Shown: positions 51,768 through 59,566 of the stretch, in pieces
Layout of the letters: every line of letters begins with the position of its first letter
How positions within the stretch are numbered: position 1 is the stretch's first letter
NCBI GenBank assembly: GCA_938002965.1
Contig: CALKZY010000002.1
Coordinates: 1-64,000, forward strand
Origin: an uncultured Acidimicrobiales bacterium
GTDB lineage: Bacteria; Actinomycetota; Acidimicrobiia; Acidimicrobiales; SZUA-35
Length of the DNA stretch: 64,000 nt
Reading direction: 5' to 3'
Notes under the pieces: generated by a model
Told to the model about the DNA's origin: nothing
Databases searched by the model: none
What the model saw: the letters and a program-made list of their open reading frames with translations, nothing else
Made by a program: the position numbers and the translations under genes

Positions 51768-52769
51768 GTGCTACAACGGTCCTTTCTGACACTTGCCGCT
51801 GAGGCGGGATCAGGCAACTTCGTTGATCTTGGTGATATCGGCGCCGGTCCGTGGATCATCCTTCTTGGCTTGGTTCTTTTGCTTCTAGGCATCGATCTAT
51901 ACCGACACCGTGATGCCCACGAACCTACGTTCCGAGAGGCACTGTTCGAGTCACTCTTTTGGGTGGCTTGCGGTCTCGGTTTTTCCGTCTACGTTCTGGT
52001 CTCCTTCGGTGACCTTGCCTTCGGCGAGTATCTCAGCGGTTATCTCATCGAGAAGGCGCTCAGCGTTGACAACGTCTTCGTTTGGTCGATGTTGTTCAGC
52101 TCGCTGGCCATTCCGCTGAGATATCAGCACCGAGTGCTTTTCTACGGCATCTTCGGCGCGCTGGTTATGAGGGCCATCTTCATTTGGCTCGGGGCGGCGC
52201 TGCTGGCTCAGTTCGAGTTTCTGCTGCTGGTGTTCGGAGCTTTCTTGATCTACACCGGTTTGGGGGTCATGAGGCACAAAGAGGGGGAGGGCGATATGTC
52301 CTCCAACCGGGCGCTGCAGTTTGTGCGTCGCTTTGTGCCGGTAACCGACGACTTCCACGGCCAGCAGTTCTTCACTCGGATCGACGGTCGACGGGTGGCA
52401 ACTCCGCTGCTGGCGGCGCTGGTAGTGGTCGAAGCCACCGACGTGGTGTTCGCCGTGGATTCGGTGCCGGCGATTCTGGCCATCTCAACCGAGGAGTTCC
52501 TGATCTTCTCGTCGAATGCTTTCGCCATTCTCGGTCTCAGAGCGATGTACTTCTTGTTGGCTGGAGCCAAGGAACGGTTCCATTATTTGAACCACGGTCT
52601 CGGGGCAATCTTGGTGTTCGTTGGTCTGAAGATGTTGGCCACCGGCTTGTTCGAGTACCACCTGAATGTGTGGATCTCGTTGACCATCATTGCTGGAATT
52701 CTGGCAGCCGCCATTGTGTTCTCGGAGCGGAAGAACCGCGAACTTGAACGCCAACGGGTGGCATCATAG
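51768..52769 (+). CDS. TerC-family integral membrane protein
   Basis: A 333-residue TerC/Alx-type protein with about nine TM helices. Conserved TerC blocks include SVDNVFVWSMLF, EATDVVFAVDSVPAI (acidic residues inside helices that may bind metal), FIVFSSNAFAILGLRAMYF-like sequence near 245, and KMLA. TerC proteins take part in tellurite resistance and manganese homeostasis or metalation of exported proteins. GTG start with AGAGG 9 bases upstream. Only one small gene separates it from the PknG-PP2C-VWA-FHA operon. Confidence 0.92.
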   Translation: MLQRSFLTLAAEAGSGNFVDLGDIGAGPWIILLGLVLLLLGIDLYRHRDAHEPTFREALFESLFWVACGLGFSVYVLVSFGDLAFGEYLSGYLIEKALSVDNVFVWSMLFSSLAIPLRYQHRVLFYGIFGALVMRAIFIWLGAALLAQFEFLLLVFGAFLIYTGLGVMRHKEGEGDMSSNRALQFVRRFVPVTDDFHGQQFFTRIDGRRVATPLLAALVVVEATDVVFAVDSVPAILAISTEEFLIFSSNAFAILGLRAMYFLLAGAKERFHYLNHGLGAILVFVGLKMLATGLFEYHLNVWISLTIIAGILAAAIVFSERKNRELERQRVAS

Positions 52770-52840
52770 ATCGCATCGCCTCTGCCACTCCCACTGCGAC
52801 CAGTCATCGGTCGAGCCCGATCATTGCCTGGCTGCCCGCA

Positions 52841-54319
52841 TTGTGGGCTCTGACCGAGTTGCTCCATCTGCTCGCCAACCCCCGGGATCTGGTAGGTGTG
52901 CTTGTCGGCCAGTTCTCCGCCGCTTCGATCGTGGCGTGGGCATCGGCCATTGTCGCCGCAGCGGTGTTGGCCACTCCGATTGTTCGTGTCGAAGCCTCCA
53001 GCGAAGACGGAGTCAGGTCGAAGGCAACGCCCAGTTACTCTGAGGCTTCGCTGATTCTGTTCATGACGCTGTGCGCGTTGTTGGTTGCCGATCTTGTCGT
53101 GTCGGCTCCGTTGGTCGGCAACCATCAGATGATCATTGCCTTGGGATCGTTGTTGCTGCTGGCCGCTTGGTGTTGGGCAGCGGTCACCCGGGCCAGCGGC
53201 ATGTTCGGCGGCTGGGCCGACGCTGCCATCGCCGGCCTGAGGTGGCTACTGTTGCTCGCCTACGGATTGATCGCCTTTTCTAAGCTCAACAGCGACTATT
53301 TGAATCCAGTCGTGAGTTGCGCCGTCGTGTTCAGCAACGAGATGTCCGAATGGTTTGGGTTGTCAGTCTCAGACAGCAAGGTGGCCTCTGGGTTTGCCAT
53401 CTACGGCTCGTTGCTTACCGAGCTGTCAGTCCCCGTGCTGTTATCGATACGGCGCTTGCGTTCGGTTGGCGTTCTACTCGCTCTGGGGTTTCACGGCTTT
53501 CTCAGTCTCGAACCGGTAGGTCACGTATATGACTTCACCGCGGTCCTGATCCCGTTCTTCCTCCTGTTCGCCCCGGTCCAGGTACAGCAGATACTGGCGG
53601 GGGTAGTTGGCCGAGTGCAGTCTCGGTTATCGCCGCCAATGACGATCATGGTCGTCCTGGTTGTACTGCTAGGCAATCTCATTGCAGTTGGCGCGGGCCT
53701 TCCAATCTGGGTCATCGGGTTTACGTTGTGGCTGGTGTACGGAGTGGTCCTTTGCTGGTTGGTTGTTCCGCTCCTGGTCAGGTCCATCGGGAGGCCTTCA
53801 CCGGCAACCGAGCGCCCGCTGTTGTTCGGTTATCGCCTGGCTCCGCCGGTGTTGGCCGTTCTAGCTCTGGCGTTGGCGAATGGCATGGCGCCCTACCTTC
53901 AGTTGAAGACGGCGACCGCCTTCAACATGTACTCCAACCTCCGGGTGCTTGGGGAGGAGTCCAACCACGTTATTGTTCCTGCCACGGTGGCCCTCCGGAC
54001 GCCCGAGCTTCAGATGGTGGCAACCGTCGATAGCGATGACCCGCTCTCGTTCTATTCCGACGCCGGCCTTGCGTTGCCTCGAGAAAATCTCGTGAGGTAT
54101 TTGAAGCAGTCTGAGGGAGAAGATGTCGTTGATCTGGTGATTCAACCGGTTGACGGCGTGACCGAACCACGGTCGGCTGACGAATTCCTGCGCTTGGCTC
54201 TAGATGACGGCGAGGAAATGTCGGTGTCGTCCACGATCTCGCGTTTATTCGGCCTGCGGCGAGCGGTTGACGTTGAAGGACCGTCGCAGTGCCTTCGGCT
54301 GTGGGGCCCTGCGTATTAG
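52841..54319 (+). CDS. HTTM/gamma-carboxylase-like multi-pass membrane protein
   Basis: A 492-residue protein with about 11 hydrophobic helices and a C-terminal soluble part (about 390-492). The segment LLLLAYGLIAFSKLNSDYLNP plus later FHGFLSLEPVGHVYDFTAVLI and TAFNMYSNLRVLG resemble HTTM (vitamin-K-dependent-carboxylase-like) proteins. The first usable start is TTG 52841, but codons are open upstream from inside terC. A segment read as SPIIAWLPAL just before it would complete the first helix, so the real start may be a rare codon near 52763. Function unknown. Confidence 0.7.
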   Translation: MWALTELLHLLANPRDLVGVLVGQFSAASIVAWASAIVAAAVLATPIVRVEASSEDGVRSKATPSYSEASLILFMTLCALLVADLVVSAPLVGNHQMIIALGSLLLLAAWCWAAVTRASGMFGGWADAAIAGLRWLLLLAYGLIAFSKLNSDYLNPVVSCAVVFSNEMSEWFGLSVSDSKVASGFAIYGSLLTELSVPVLLSIRRLRSVGVLLALGFHGFLSLEPVGHVYDFTAVLIPFFLLFAPVQVQQILAGVVGRVQSRLSPPMTIMVVLVVLLGNLIAVGAGLPIWVIGFTLWLVYGVVLCWLVVPLLVRSIGRPSPATERPLLFGYRLAPPVLAVLALALANGMAPYLQLKTATAFNMYSNLRVLGEESNHVIVPATVALRTPELQMVATVDSDDPLSFYSDAGLALPRENLVRYLKQSEGEDVVDLVIQPVDGVTEPRSADEFLRLALDDGEEMSVSSTISRLFGLRRAVDVEGPSQCLRLWGPAY

Positions 54320-54434
54320 TCCACTACGTTGTGTCGTTCGGTTGATCGGAGGGCCGAAGAACCGACAGCCATTCGGCGCCGGTGAGGTTCGTTTGCATGG
54401 GGAGGATTTCGGTCGTTGCTGAGCCGAGAGTCCT

Positions 54435-54692
54435 ATGTATCGCACGGTTGTAGCTGCCGACTGTCTTTCTATGAATGTTGTCTCATCATGTGGCCGCCGA
54501 TGCGTCACCTGGATGGTCGGACTTCAGGCTCGACTGACTGCCGACAGTGGGTTTCGTGCCGAGAGGGGCGCGTCTTTGGTGGAGTACGCTCTTCTTGTCG
54601 GCCTCCTGGCGTTAGTTTGCTTTGGCGCTGTCACCATTTTTGGCAACGACACGTCTCAGATTTACAGCGACGTCGGCAACTCGATCAACTGA
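54435..54692 (+). CDS. Flp-family type IVb pilin
   Basis: An 85-residue prepilin. ERGASLVEYALLVGLLALVCFGAVTIFG contains the processing site Gly45/Ala46, Glu50 at mature position +5, and the hydrophobic assembly helix. Mature pilin would be 40 residues, typical for Flp. Starts at ATG 54471 or 54513 would give more usual short leaders (33 or 19 residues); none has a clear ribosome-binding site. No prepilin peptidase or tad assembly genes are in the window. Confidence 0.78.
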   Translation: MYRTVVAADCLSMNVVSSCGRRCVTWMVGLQARLTADSGFRAERGASLVEYALLVGLLALVCFGAVTIFGNDTSQIYSDVGNSIN

Positions 54693-54714
54693 GGTTGCCT
54701 GCGCTCCACTCTGG

Positions 54715-55146
54715 CTAAGCAGCGTCGATGGACCAACCAACGCCGGTGATCTCGGCGTAGGAGCGGACGATGTCGCCGTCCGTCGCTAGCCAGTCCAGCA
54801 GCTTGATTCCACAAGCTCCGGCAAGTGACATGGTTGCGCGGTAGTGCTCCAAGTCGGCTTCGTAGAGCACCTCGCTGTCGACCACGCCAACTGTGATCGC
54901 GACGACCGCGCAGGTCGACGGCTGAAAGGCCGAACTCAGAAGCCGGGTGGTGATGGTGCGGGCATCGAGATGAGAGTGCCAAGGAGTGTCAGCTGTTGAG
55001 GCCATCGTGATGACATCCCGGCAGTACAGGTCTTCGTCGAGAAGAATGGCCGACTGAACGAAGAGGTAATGTTCGCACAGTTCGAGAGCGATGCCAATGG
55101 CGTCTGCAGGCTGAATAGGCGAGTCGGGTAGGGGTACAGCAGTCAT
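54715..55146 (-). CDS. Hypothetical protein, 143 aa
   Basis: A 143-residue soluble-looking protein. ATG 55146 is chosen for GAGG 6 bases upstream. It has mixed helix/strand content (LLDEDLYCRDVITMAS; CAVVAITVGVVD; GIKLLDWLATDGD) with a loose resemblance to JAB/RadC-like folds but no metal-binding His/Asp motif that I can see. Function unknown. Convergent with the pilin gene (22 bases apart). Confidence 0.55.
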   Translation of the reverse strand: MTAVPLPDSPIQPADAIGIALELCEHYLFVQSAILLDEDLYCRDVITMASTADTPWHSHLDARTITTRLLSSAFQPSTCAVVAITVGVVDSEVLYEADLEHYRATMSLAGACGIKLLDWLATDGDIVRSYAEITGVGWSIDAA

Positions 55147-55325
55147 GAAAGCCTCAGAGAATGGACGTTCCCGGTGACCTTCGACCCAAGGACAGATCAC
55201 GAACTGTTCGGCTCCCGCCGATTGCTAGCTGAAGCGAAACCTACCTGGGGTCTGTGACACTCTGAGATTTGCAACAGCCCGCGACCCGTCAAAGGTTCAG
55301 GCGCTTGAGACAGCCTGGACAGATG

Positions 55326-55793
55326 TTAGAGGTCGAAGCCGGTGCGTTGACAGATTGCCCGCAACGCGAAGTTTGATCTGATTCGGGCGACGCCGGGCAT
55401 CTGGGCGATGTATGTGCGATGGATACGCTCGTAGTCCTCCACATTGGCGCAGGCCACCTGTACCAGGTAGTCGGCGTTGCCGGCCATCAGGTGGCAGCTC
55501 ATGACCTCCGGGCACTCGACCACGGCCGCTTCGAATGCGTCGAGTTCGGGCTCTGACTGGCTGGCCAGGGAGACTTCGATGAATACGGTTGTTGCCCGGC
55601 CTATGTGCTCGCGGTTAACAAGGGTCACGTACCGCTGGATTATCCCTGCATCTTCGAGAGCGCGGACCCGCCTAAGAGTGGCCGAGGGAGAAAGCCCGAC
55701 CCGTTCGGCCAGAACAGCGTTTGTTTGTCGGCTGTCGGTCTGGAGGTGGTTCAACAGACTTCTATCGATTGAATCCAGCTCATCCATCATCAT
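55326..55793 (-). CDS. Lrp/AsnC-family regulator, probable alanine dehydrogenase regulator
   Basis: A 155-residue feast/famine regulator. The HTH is at about 8-56 (LDSIDRSLLNHLQTDSRQTNAVLAERVGLSPSATLRRVR...), and the C-terminal RAM ligand-binding domain follows from about 68 (FIEVSL...HLMAGNADYLVQVAC). It is divergent from the alanine dehydrogenase gene across an AT-rich 156-base spacer, the usual arrangement for AldR-type control of ald by alanine. Confidence 0.9.
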   Translation of the reverse strand: MMMDELDSIDRSLLNHLQTDSRQTNAVLAERVGLSPSATLRRVRALEDAGIIQRYVTLVNREHIGRATTVFIEVSLASQSEPELDAFEAAVVECPEVMSCHLMAGNADYLVQVACANVEDYERIHRTYIAQMPGVARIRSNFALRAICQRTGFDL

Positions 55794-55949
55794 GTGTCGA
55801 ACTATATTGCTTTAGAAGACCTTAAGCCAGCCAAAAATTGCTCAAACGCCCTAATTTGATGCAGAATTCGCAATCGGCAGTCTCGGCTGTTGAATTATGC
55901 TTGCACAGACCCGAGCAACACCAAATCATCTGTCCAAAGGGGGACAACA
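55794..55949. promoter_or_regulatory. Divergent lrp/ald control region
   Basis: The spacer is visibly more AT-rich than its surroundings. It holds an inverted pair ATTGC (55837-55841) and GCAAT (55870-55874), and a TATGCT at 55896-55901 that could serve as a -10 element for ald. Lrp-type sites are often loose AT-rich palindromes; binding is inferred. Confidence 0.45.
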
Positions 55950-57077
55950 GTGCGAGTCGGTGTACCAACAGAAATCAAGACCGCCGAGCGGAGGGTGGGC
56001 CTAACGCCCACGTCAGTTCGAGAGCTGGTAGAGGACGGACATGAGGTCATGGTCCAATCCGGTGCCGGTCTGGGAATTGGTGCCACCGATAGTGTGTACA
56101 CCGGGGTGGGAGCGACCATTGGCGACGATGCCTCCCAGGTGTTCGACTTCGCCGAGATGGTGGTGAAAGTCAAAGAGCCTCAGCCTTCGGAGACGCAGAT
56201 GCTCCGCCCCGATCACCTGTTGTTCACCTACCTGCACCTTGCCCCGGATCCAGAGCAGACTAAGGCCTTGGTCGCCAGCGGAGCCACCTGCATCGCCTAC
56301 GAAACCGTGACCGACCACAATGGTGGTCTTCCACTTCTGGCCCCCATGTCGAAGGTGGCGGGCAGAATGGCTGTTCAGGCCGGTGCCCACAGCTTGGAGA
56401 GCCCCCAGGGCGGCTCCGGGCTGTTACTTGGCGGGGTTCCCGGCGTCGCTCCGGCCAAGGTCGTGATCATCGGCGGGGGAGTCGTCGGAGTAAACGCCAT
56501 TGAGATGGCGGTTGGACTTGGCGCCGATGTCTCGGTCCTGGACCGCCAACTTGATGTACTTGATGCGCTGTCGGCTCGATTTGGGCCGAGCCTCAAAACG
56601 GTGTTCTCCACTCGGGCGGCCCTGGAGGAACTGGTGCTCGACGCTGACCTCGTCGTCGGCGCCGTGCTGGTCAAAGGGGCACGGGCCCCGAAGCTGGTGA
56701 CGGCTGAAATGGTCAAGCACATGCGATCCGGATCCGTTCTAGTTGACGTCGCCATCGATCAGGGCGGTTGTATGGAGACCTCGCAGGCGACGACACACAC
56801 CGACCCCACATACGTCATTGACGGCGTGGTCCACTACTGCGTTGCCAACATGCCTGGCGGCGTCCCCAAGACGTCGACCTACGCCCTGAACAACGCCACT
56901 CTGCCGTTCACCTTGGCTTTGGCCAACAAAGGCGCTAAGGCAGCGCTGGAGGACGACGCTCATCTGCGGAACGGGCTCAACGTAGCGTCCGGGCACGTGA
57001 CCGAAGCAGCGGTGGCCGAGGCCCTAGGCTACGACTACGTGAGCGCAGACGACGTCTTGGCCCATCTGGCTGACTGA
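55950..57077 (+). CDS. ald: Alanine dehydrogenase
   Basis: A 375-residue enzyme that interconverts L-alanine and pyruvate plus ammonia with NAD. The GTG at 55950 is chosen: GGGGG 6 bases before it is a strong ribosome-binding site, and the length then matches the usual 371. Conserved parts are [24 protein letters not shown] (Lys), TYLHLA (His), [13 protein letters not shown] (NAD-binding glycines), and [13 protein letters not shown]. Alanine release or assimilation would be under the divergent Lrp regulator. A perfect hairpin follows the stop. Confidence 0.93.
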   Translation: MRVGVPTEIKTAERRVGLTPTSVRELVEDGHEVMVQSGAGLGIGATDSVYTGVGATIGDDASQVFDFAEMVVKVKEPQPSETQMLRPDHLLFTYLHLAPDPEQTKALVASGATCIAYETVTDHNGGLPLLAPMSKVAGRMAVQAGAHSLESPQGGSGLLLGGVPGVAPAKVVIIGGGVVGVNAIEMAVGLGADVSVLDRQLDVLDALSARFGPSLKTVFSTRAALEELVLDADLVVGAVLVKGARAPKLVTAEMVKHMRSGSVLVDVAIDQGGCMETSQATTHTDPTYVIDGVVHYCVANMPGGVPKTSTYALNNATLPFTLALANKGAKAALEDDAHLRNGLNVASGHVTEAAVAEALGYDYVSADDVLAHLAD

Positions 57078-57102
57078 ATCGCGGTGCCGTCGGGCGCCCA
57101 AA

Positions 57103-57146
57103 CTAGGTAAGGCTGCCGGTCGTTGTCGATCGGCAGCCTTACCTAG
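57103..57146 (+). terminator. Long perfect hairpin after ald
   Basis: CTAGGTAAGGCTGCCG (57103-57118) pairs without mismatch with 57131-57146. The inner bases can extend the stem by four more pairs (one G-T wobble) to a TTGT tetraloop. There is no T-run behind it, so termination may depend on the stem alone; processing or a repeat role is possible. Confidence 0.6.
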
Positions 57147-57228
57147 CGAACGCTGCGTAAATCTACCCGGTGGCGGGACCAAGCCTTTCGAGAGGGCTAG
57201 TCTCTCACTGGAGACACGTTGCCCAACC

Positions 57229-58917
57229 ATGGCCAAGATTGAGCGGAAGCGAGCCGACGGCGGCATCGACCTGGGCGAAATGGAATCCGGACTTGTTCCG
57301 GGCCCGGTCGAGTACGCCATTCTGACTCCGGATTCTTTGAATCCGGAGGATCGTCCCATTCTCGTTTGGCTGCATGGCGGTGGCGGATCTCGTAGCTTCC
57401 TTGAAAGCTGTCGACCGCAATTTGTCGAATGCTGGGCTGATAAGTCGTTGCCGGCCATGATGGTCGCCACGCCGTCTGCTGGATGGTCGTACTACCTGGA
57501 CCGTCACGACGGTACGGAGCGGTGGGAGTCGTTTCTTCTGAACGAGTTCATTCCGCATATTCAAGCCGAGACCGGATCAACGAACGGGTCGGTCTATATA
57601 GGCGGGATCTCCGTCGGCGCCCTGGGCGCCCTCCGGATGGCATTCAAGTATCCCCAGCGGTTCGACGGTGTTGTTGCCATCCAGCCGACTCTTGAGGCGG
57701 CGCTCAGCTGGGACCGCGTTCCAGAGCGTGACAAAGTGCTTCTGCCGACTTCGCTGCGACGAAGGCTCTTCGGGCAACCCCTCGATCACTCATTCTGGAA
57801 GGTGAATCACCCCACGGCTATTGCCGTGGCAAACAGCACCGCAATCGCTTCACGAGATCTGGCAATCTACATTGAGTGCGGTGACGATGACCGAACCAAC
57901 GCCCAGTATGGCGCCGAGCTTTTGCACCGGTGCCTTTTCGATGTGGGAATCACTCACGAGTATCGGTTGACTCAGGGAGCCAATCATGTCGGTCCCTCGG
58001 TTGGCCCTCGCCTGGCCGCCGGCCTGCGGTATCTGGGCCGAACCCTTTGGAAGACCTACAACGCCAATGTGGCTATTGACGACATGGTCGCCGTCTCGAA
58101 CTTCGAATCGAGAATCCGACGGCTGGAAGAAAACAGCGGCTATCGGAAGACGGTGCGAATAGCCGGGCCGGACTGTGAGTTGACGGTTCATGTGCAGGGC
58201 GAAGGCAAGCCCGTGGTCATGTTGCCGTCACTAGGGCGCTCGGCCGCCGACTTTGTCAGCCTGGCTGGTGAATTGGCCGACGCCGGGTTCCAGGCTTTGG
58301 CCTTGGAACCCAGGGGTTTGCAAGGATCCTCCTCGGCTTTGGCGGGCATAACCCTTGAAGACCTGGCCGACGATGTGGCCCAGGTGATCCGTCGATTGGC
58401 CGATGAGCCGGCGGCTATTCTCGGCCACGACTTCGGTGGTCACATCGCCCGGACCGTGGCATCGCGCTATCCGTCGCTGGTTGGTAGCAGCATTCTCTTG
58501 GCCACGCCCGGACCTGAGCTTCCTCGTCCGGAGCCGGCCATAGCGCATCGCCGGGTGTTTGTGCCCGAGCTGACGATGGAAGAACACCTGGAAGCAGTAT
58601 CTGTCGCCTTCTTTGCCGAAGGCAACGACCCTGTCGCCTGGGTGGATGGTTGGCATCCCCTGCTGGCATCATCGCAAATGGAGGCGCAACAGCGGACGCC
58701 GACAGCGGCGTGGGCGTCGGGCGGAACAACCGACACCTTGATCGTCCGTCCATCGCAGGATCGTCTGGTTTCAAGCGAAAGTACGCGCTTGTTGGCCAAC
58801 GAGCTCGGGGGCAAGGTCTCGATTGTTGAGATTCCGGGTGCGGGCCACGCGCTTCTACCAGAGCAGCCGCGGGCCGTTGCCGTCACAGTTCTGACATGGC
58901 TTAGACGCCAAGGATGA
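57229..58917 (+). CDS. Tandem alpha/beta-hydrolase fusion (Ser-esterase domain + Asp-nucleophile domain)
   Basis: A 562-residue fusion of two hydrolase units. Residues about 20-275 are an esterase-D/PF00756-like domain: WLHGGGGS, nucleophile GISVG (Ser128), acid ECGDDD (Asp near 219), and GANHVG (His253). Residues about 310-560 are an alpha/beta-hydrolase with GHDFGG (Asp401 as nucleophile), SQDRL (Asp511) and GAGHALLPEQP (His540). An Asp nucleophile is the mark of epoxide hydrolases and dehalogenases, although the HGxP oxyanion motif is absent (MLPSLGRSA instead). No signal peptide. I do not know this domain pairing as a named family. Confidence 0.8.
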   Translation: MAKIERKRADGGIDLGEMESGLVPGPVEYAILTPDSLNPEDRPILVWLHGGGGSRSFLESCRPQFVECWADKSLPAMMVATPSAGWSYYLDRHDGTERWESFLLNEFIPHIQAETGSTNGSVYIGGISVGALGALRMAFKYPQRFDGVVAIQPTLEAALSWDRVPERDKVLLPTSLRRRLFGQPLDHSFWKVNHPTAIAVANSTAIASRDLAIYIECGDDDRTNAQYGAELLHRCLFDVGITHEYRLTQGANHVGPSVGPRLAAGLRYLGRTLWKTYNANVAIDDMVAVSNFESRIRRLEENSGYRKTVRIAGPDCELTVHVQGEGKPVVMLPSLGRSAADFVSLAGELADAGFQALALEPRGLQGSSSALAGITLEDLADDVAQVIRRLADEPAAILGHDFGGHIARTVASRYPSLVGSSILLATPGPELPRPEPAIAHRRVFVPELTMEEHLEAVSVAFFAEGNDPVAWVDGWHPLLASSQMEAQQRTPTAAWASGGTTDTLIVRPSQDRLVSSESTRLLANELGGKVSIVEIPGAGHALLPEQPRAVAVTVLTWLRRQG

Positions 58918-59056
58918 CGCCATTTGTCACCAGTTCGATTGGACTTCCCACTACAGTCAATGGTCAGCGTAGGCTAAAGCGGATCACTGCATTCGCCGCC
59001 CTTTGATCGGGAGGGGTGAGTAGGGGCGGGAGAGAACCAAGCTGGCTCGAATAGTA

Positions 59057-59548
59057 GTGCCTGTCGCCCTTCTAGTGGCACTGACAGTCTTGGCGTTGTC
59101 GCGCCTGTTGCCGTCCAACGATGATGGCGCTCGGGTTGAAGTCTTCCCGTCATCAACGGTGGCCGAGACCACAACGTCGGTCCCGCCGACCACTGGGATT
59201 GAGTTCGACGACGACGGCATTGAGATCGTCGACGACGATGACCCGCCTGCTACCCGACAGACGTCGACGTCCAGCACCACTTCGACTACTGCGGAGCCGA
59301 CGACAACCGCGGAGCCGACGACTACCGCAGGGCCGACGACTACCGCAGGGCCGACGACGACCGAGGACGAACCGACCACCACCCGGCGTCCAACGACGAC
59401 TGAGGCACCGGCGACAACCGAGGAGCCCCCGGCACCTACGGACCCACCTCCCACAACCGCCGAGCCGACAACAACAGTGCCTCCGCCGACGACTGAGGCA
59501 CCGGCGACAACCGAGGCGCCTCCAACGACGGCCGACGACGACGAGTGA
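59057..59548 (+). CDS. Secreted or anchored Thr/Pro-rich low-complexity protein
   Basis: A 163-residue protein. The GTG start is followed directly by one hydrophobic stretch (about 2-18, VALLVALTVLALSRLLP), then an Asp/Ser/Thr linker and a long Thr-Pro-Glu-rich tail of PTTT repeats to the end. This composition is common in actinobacterial surface proteins. The codons just upstream are also open (LARIV) to a TAG 36 bases before the GTG. Function unknown; the tail may be a wall-spanning stalk. The gene converges on the MttB homologue, 18 bases apart. Confidence 0.65.
   Translation: MPVALLVALTVLALSRLLPSNDDGARVEVFPSSTVAETTTSVPPTTGIEFDDDGIEIVDDDDPPATRQTSTSSTTSTTAEPTTTAEPTTTAGPTTTAGPTTTEDEPTTTRRPTTTEAPATTEEPPAPTDPPPTTAEPTTTVPPPTTEAPATTEAPPTTADDDE
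59291..59362. repeat. Four 18-bp tandem repeats encoding A-E/G-P-T-T-T
   Basis: Units at 59291, 59309, 59327 and 59345 share GCRGRGCCGACGACNACC. Each unit keeps the reading frame, so length changes would alter only tail length. Confidence 0.88.
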
Positions 59549-59566
59549 CGTCTTGGGCTAAGGCGA

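Noticed and set aside
57103-57146. Hairpin considered as part of a dispersed repeat family.
   Set aside because: I saw no second copy in the window, so a terminator-like hairpin is the simpler call.
58984-59454. Gly/Val-rich minus-strand frame opposite the Thr-rich gene, looking like a GGGSVGAGG surface protein.
   Set aside because: It is the complement of the Thr-Pro repeats and has no signal or start context; the plus-strand protein has a hydrophobic leader.
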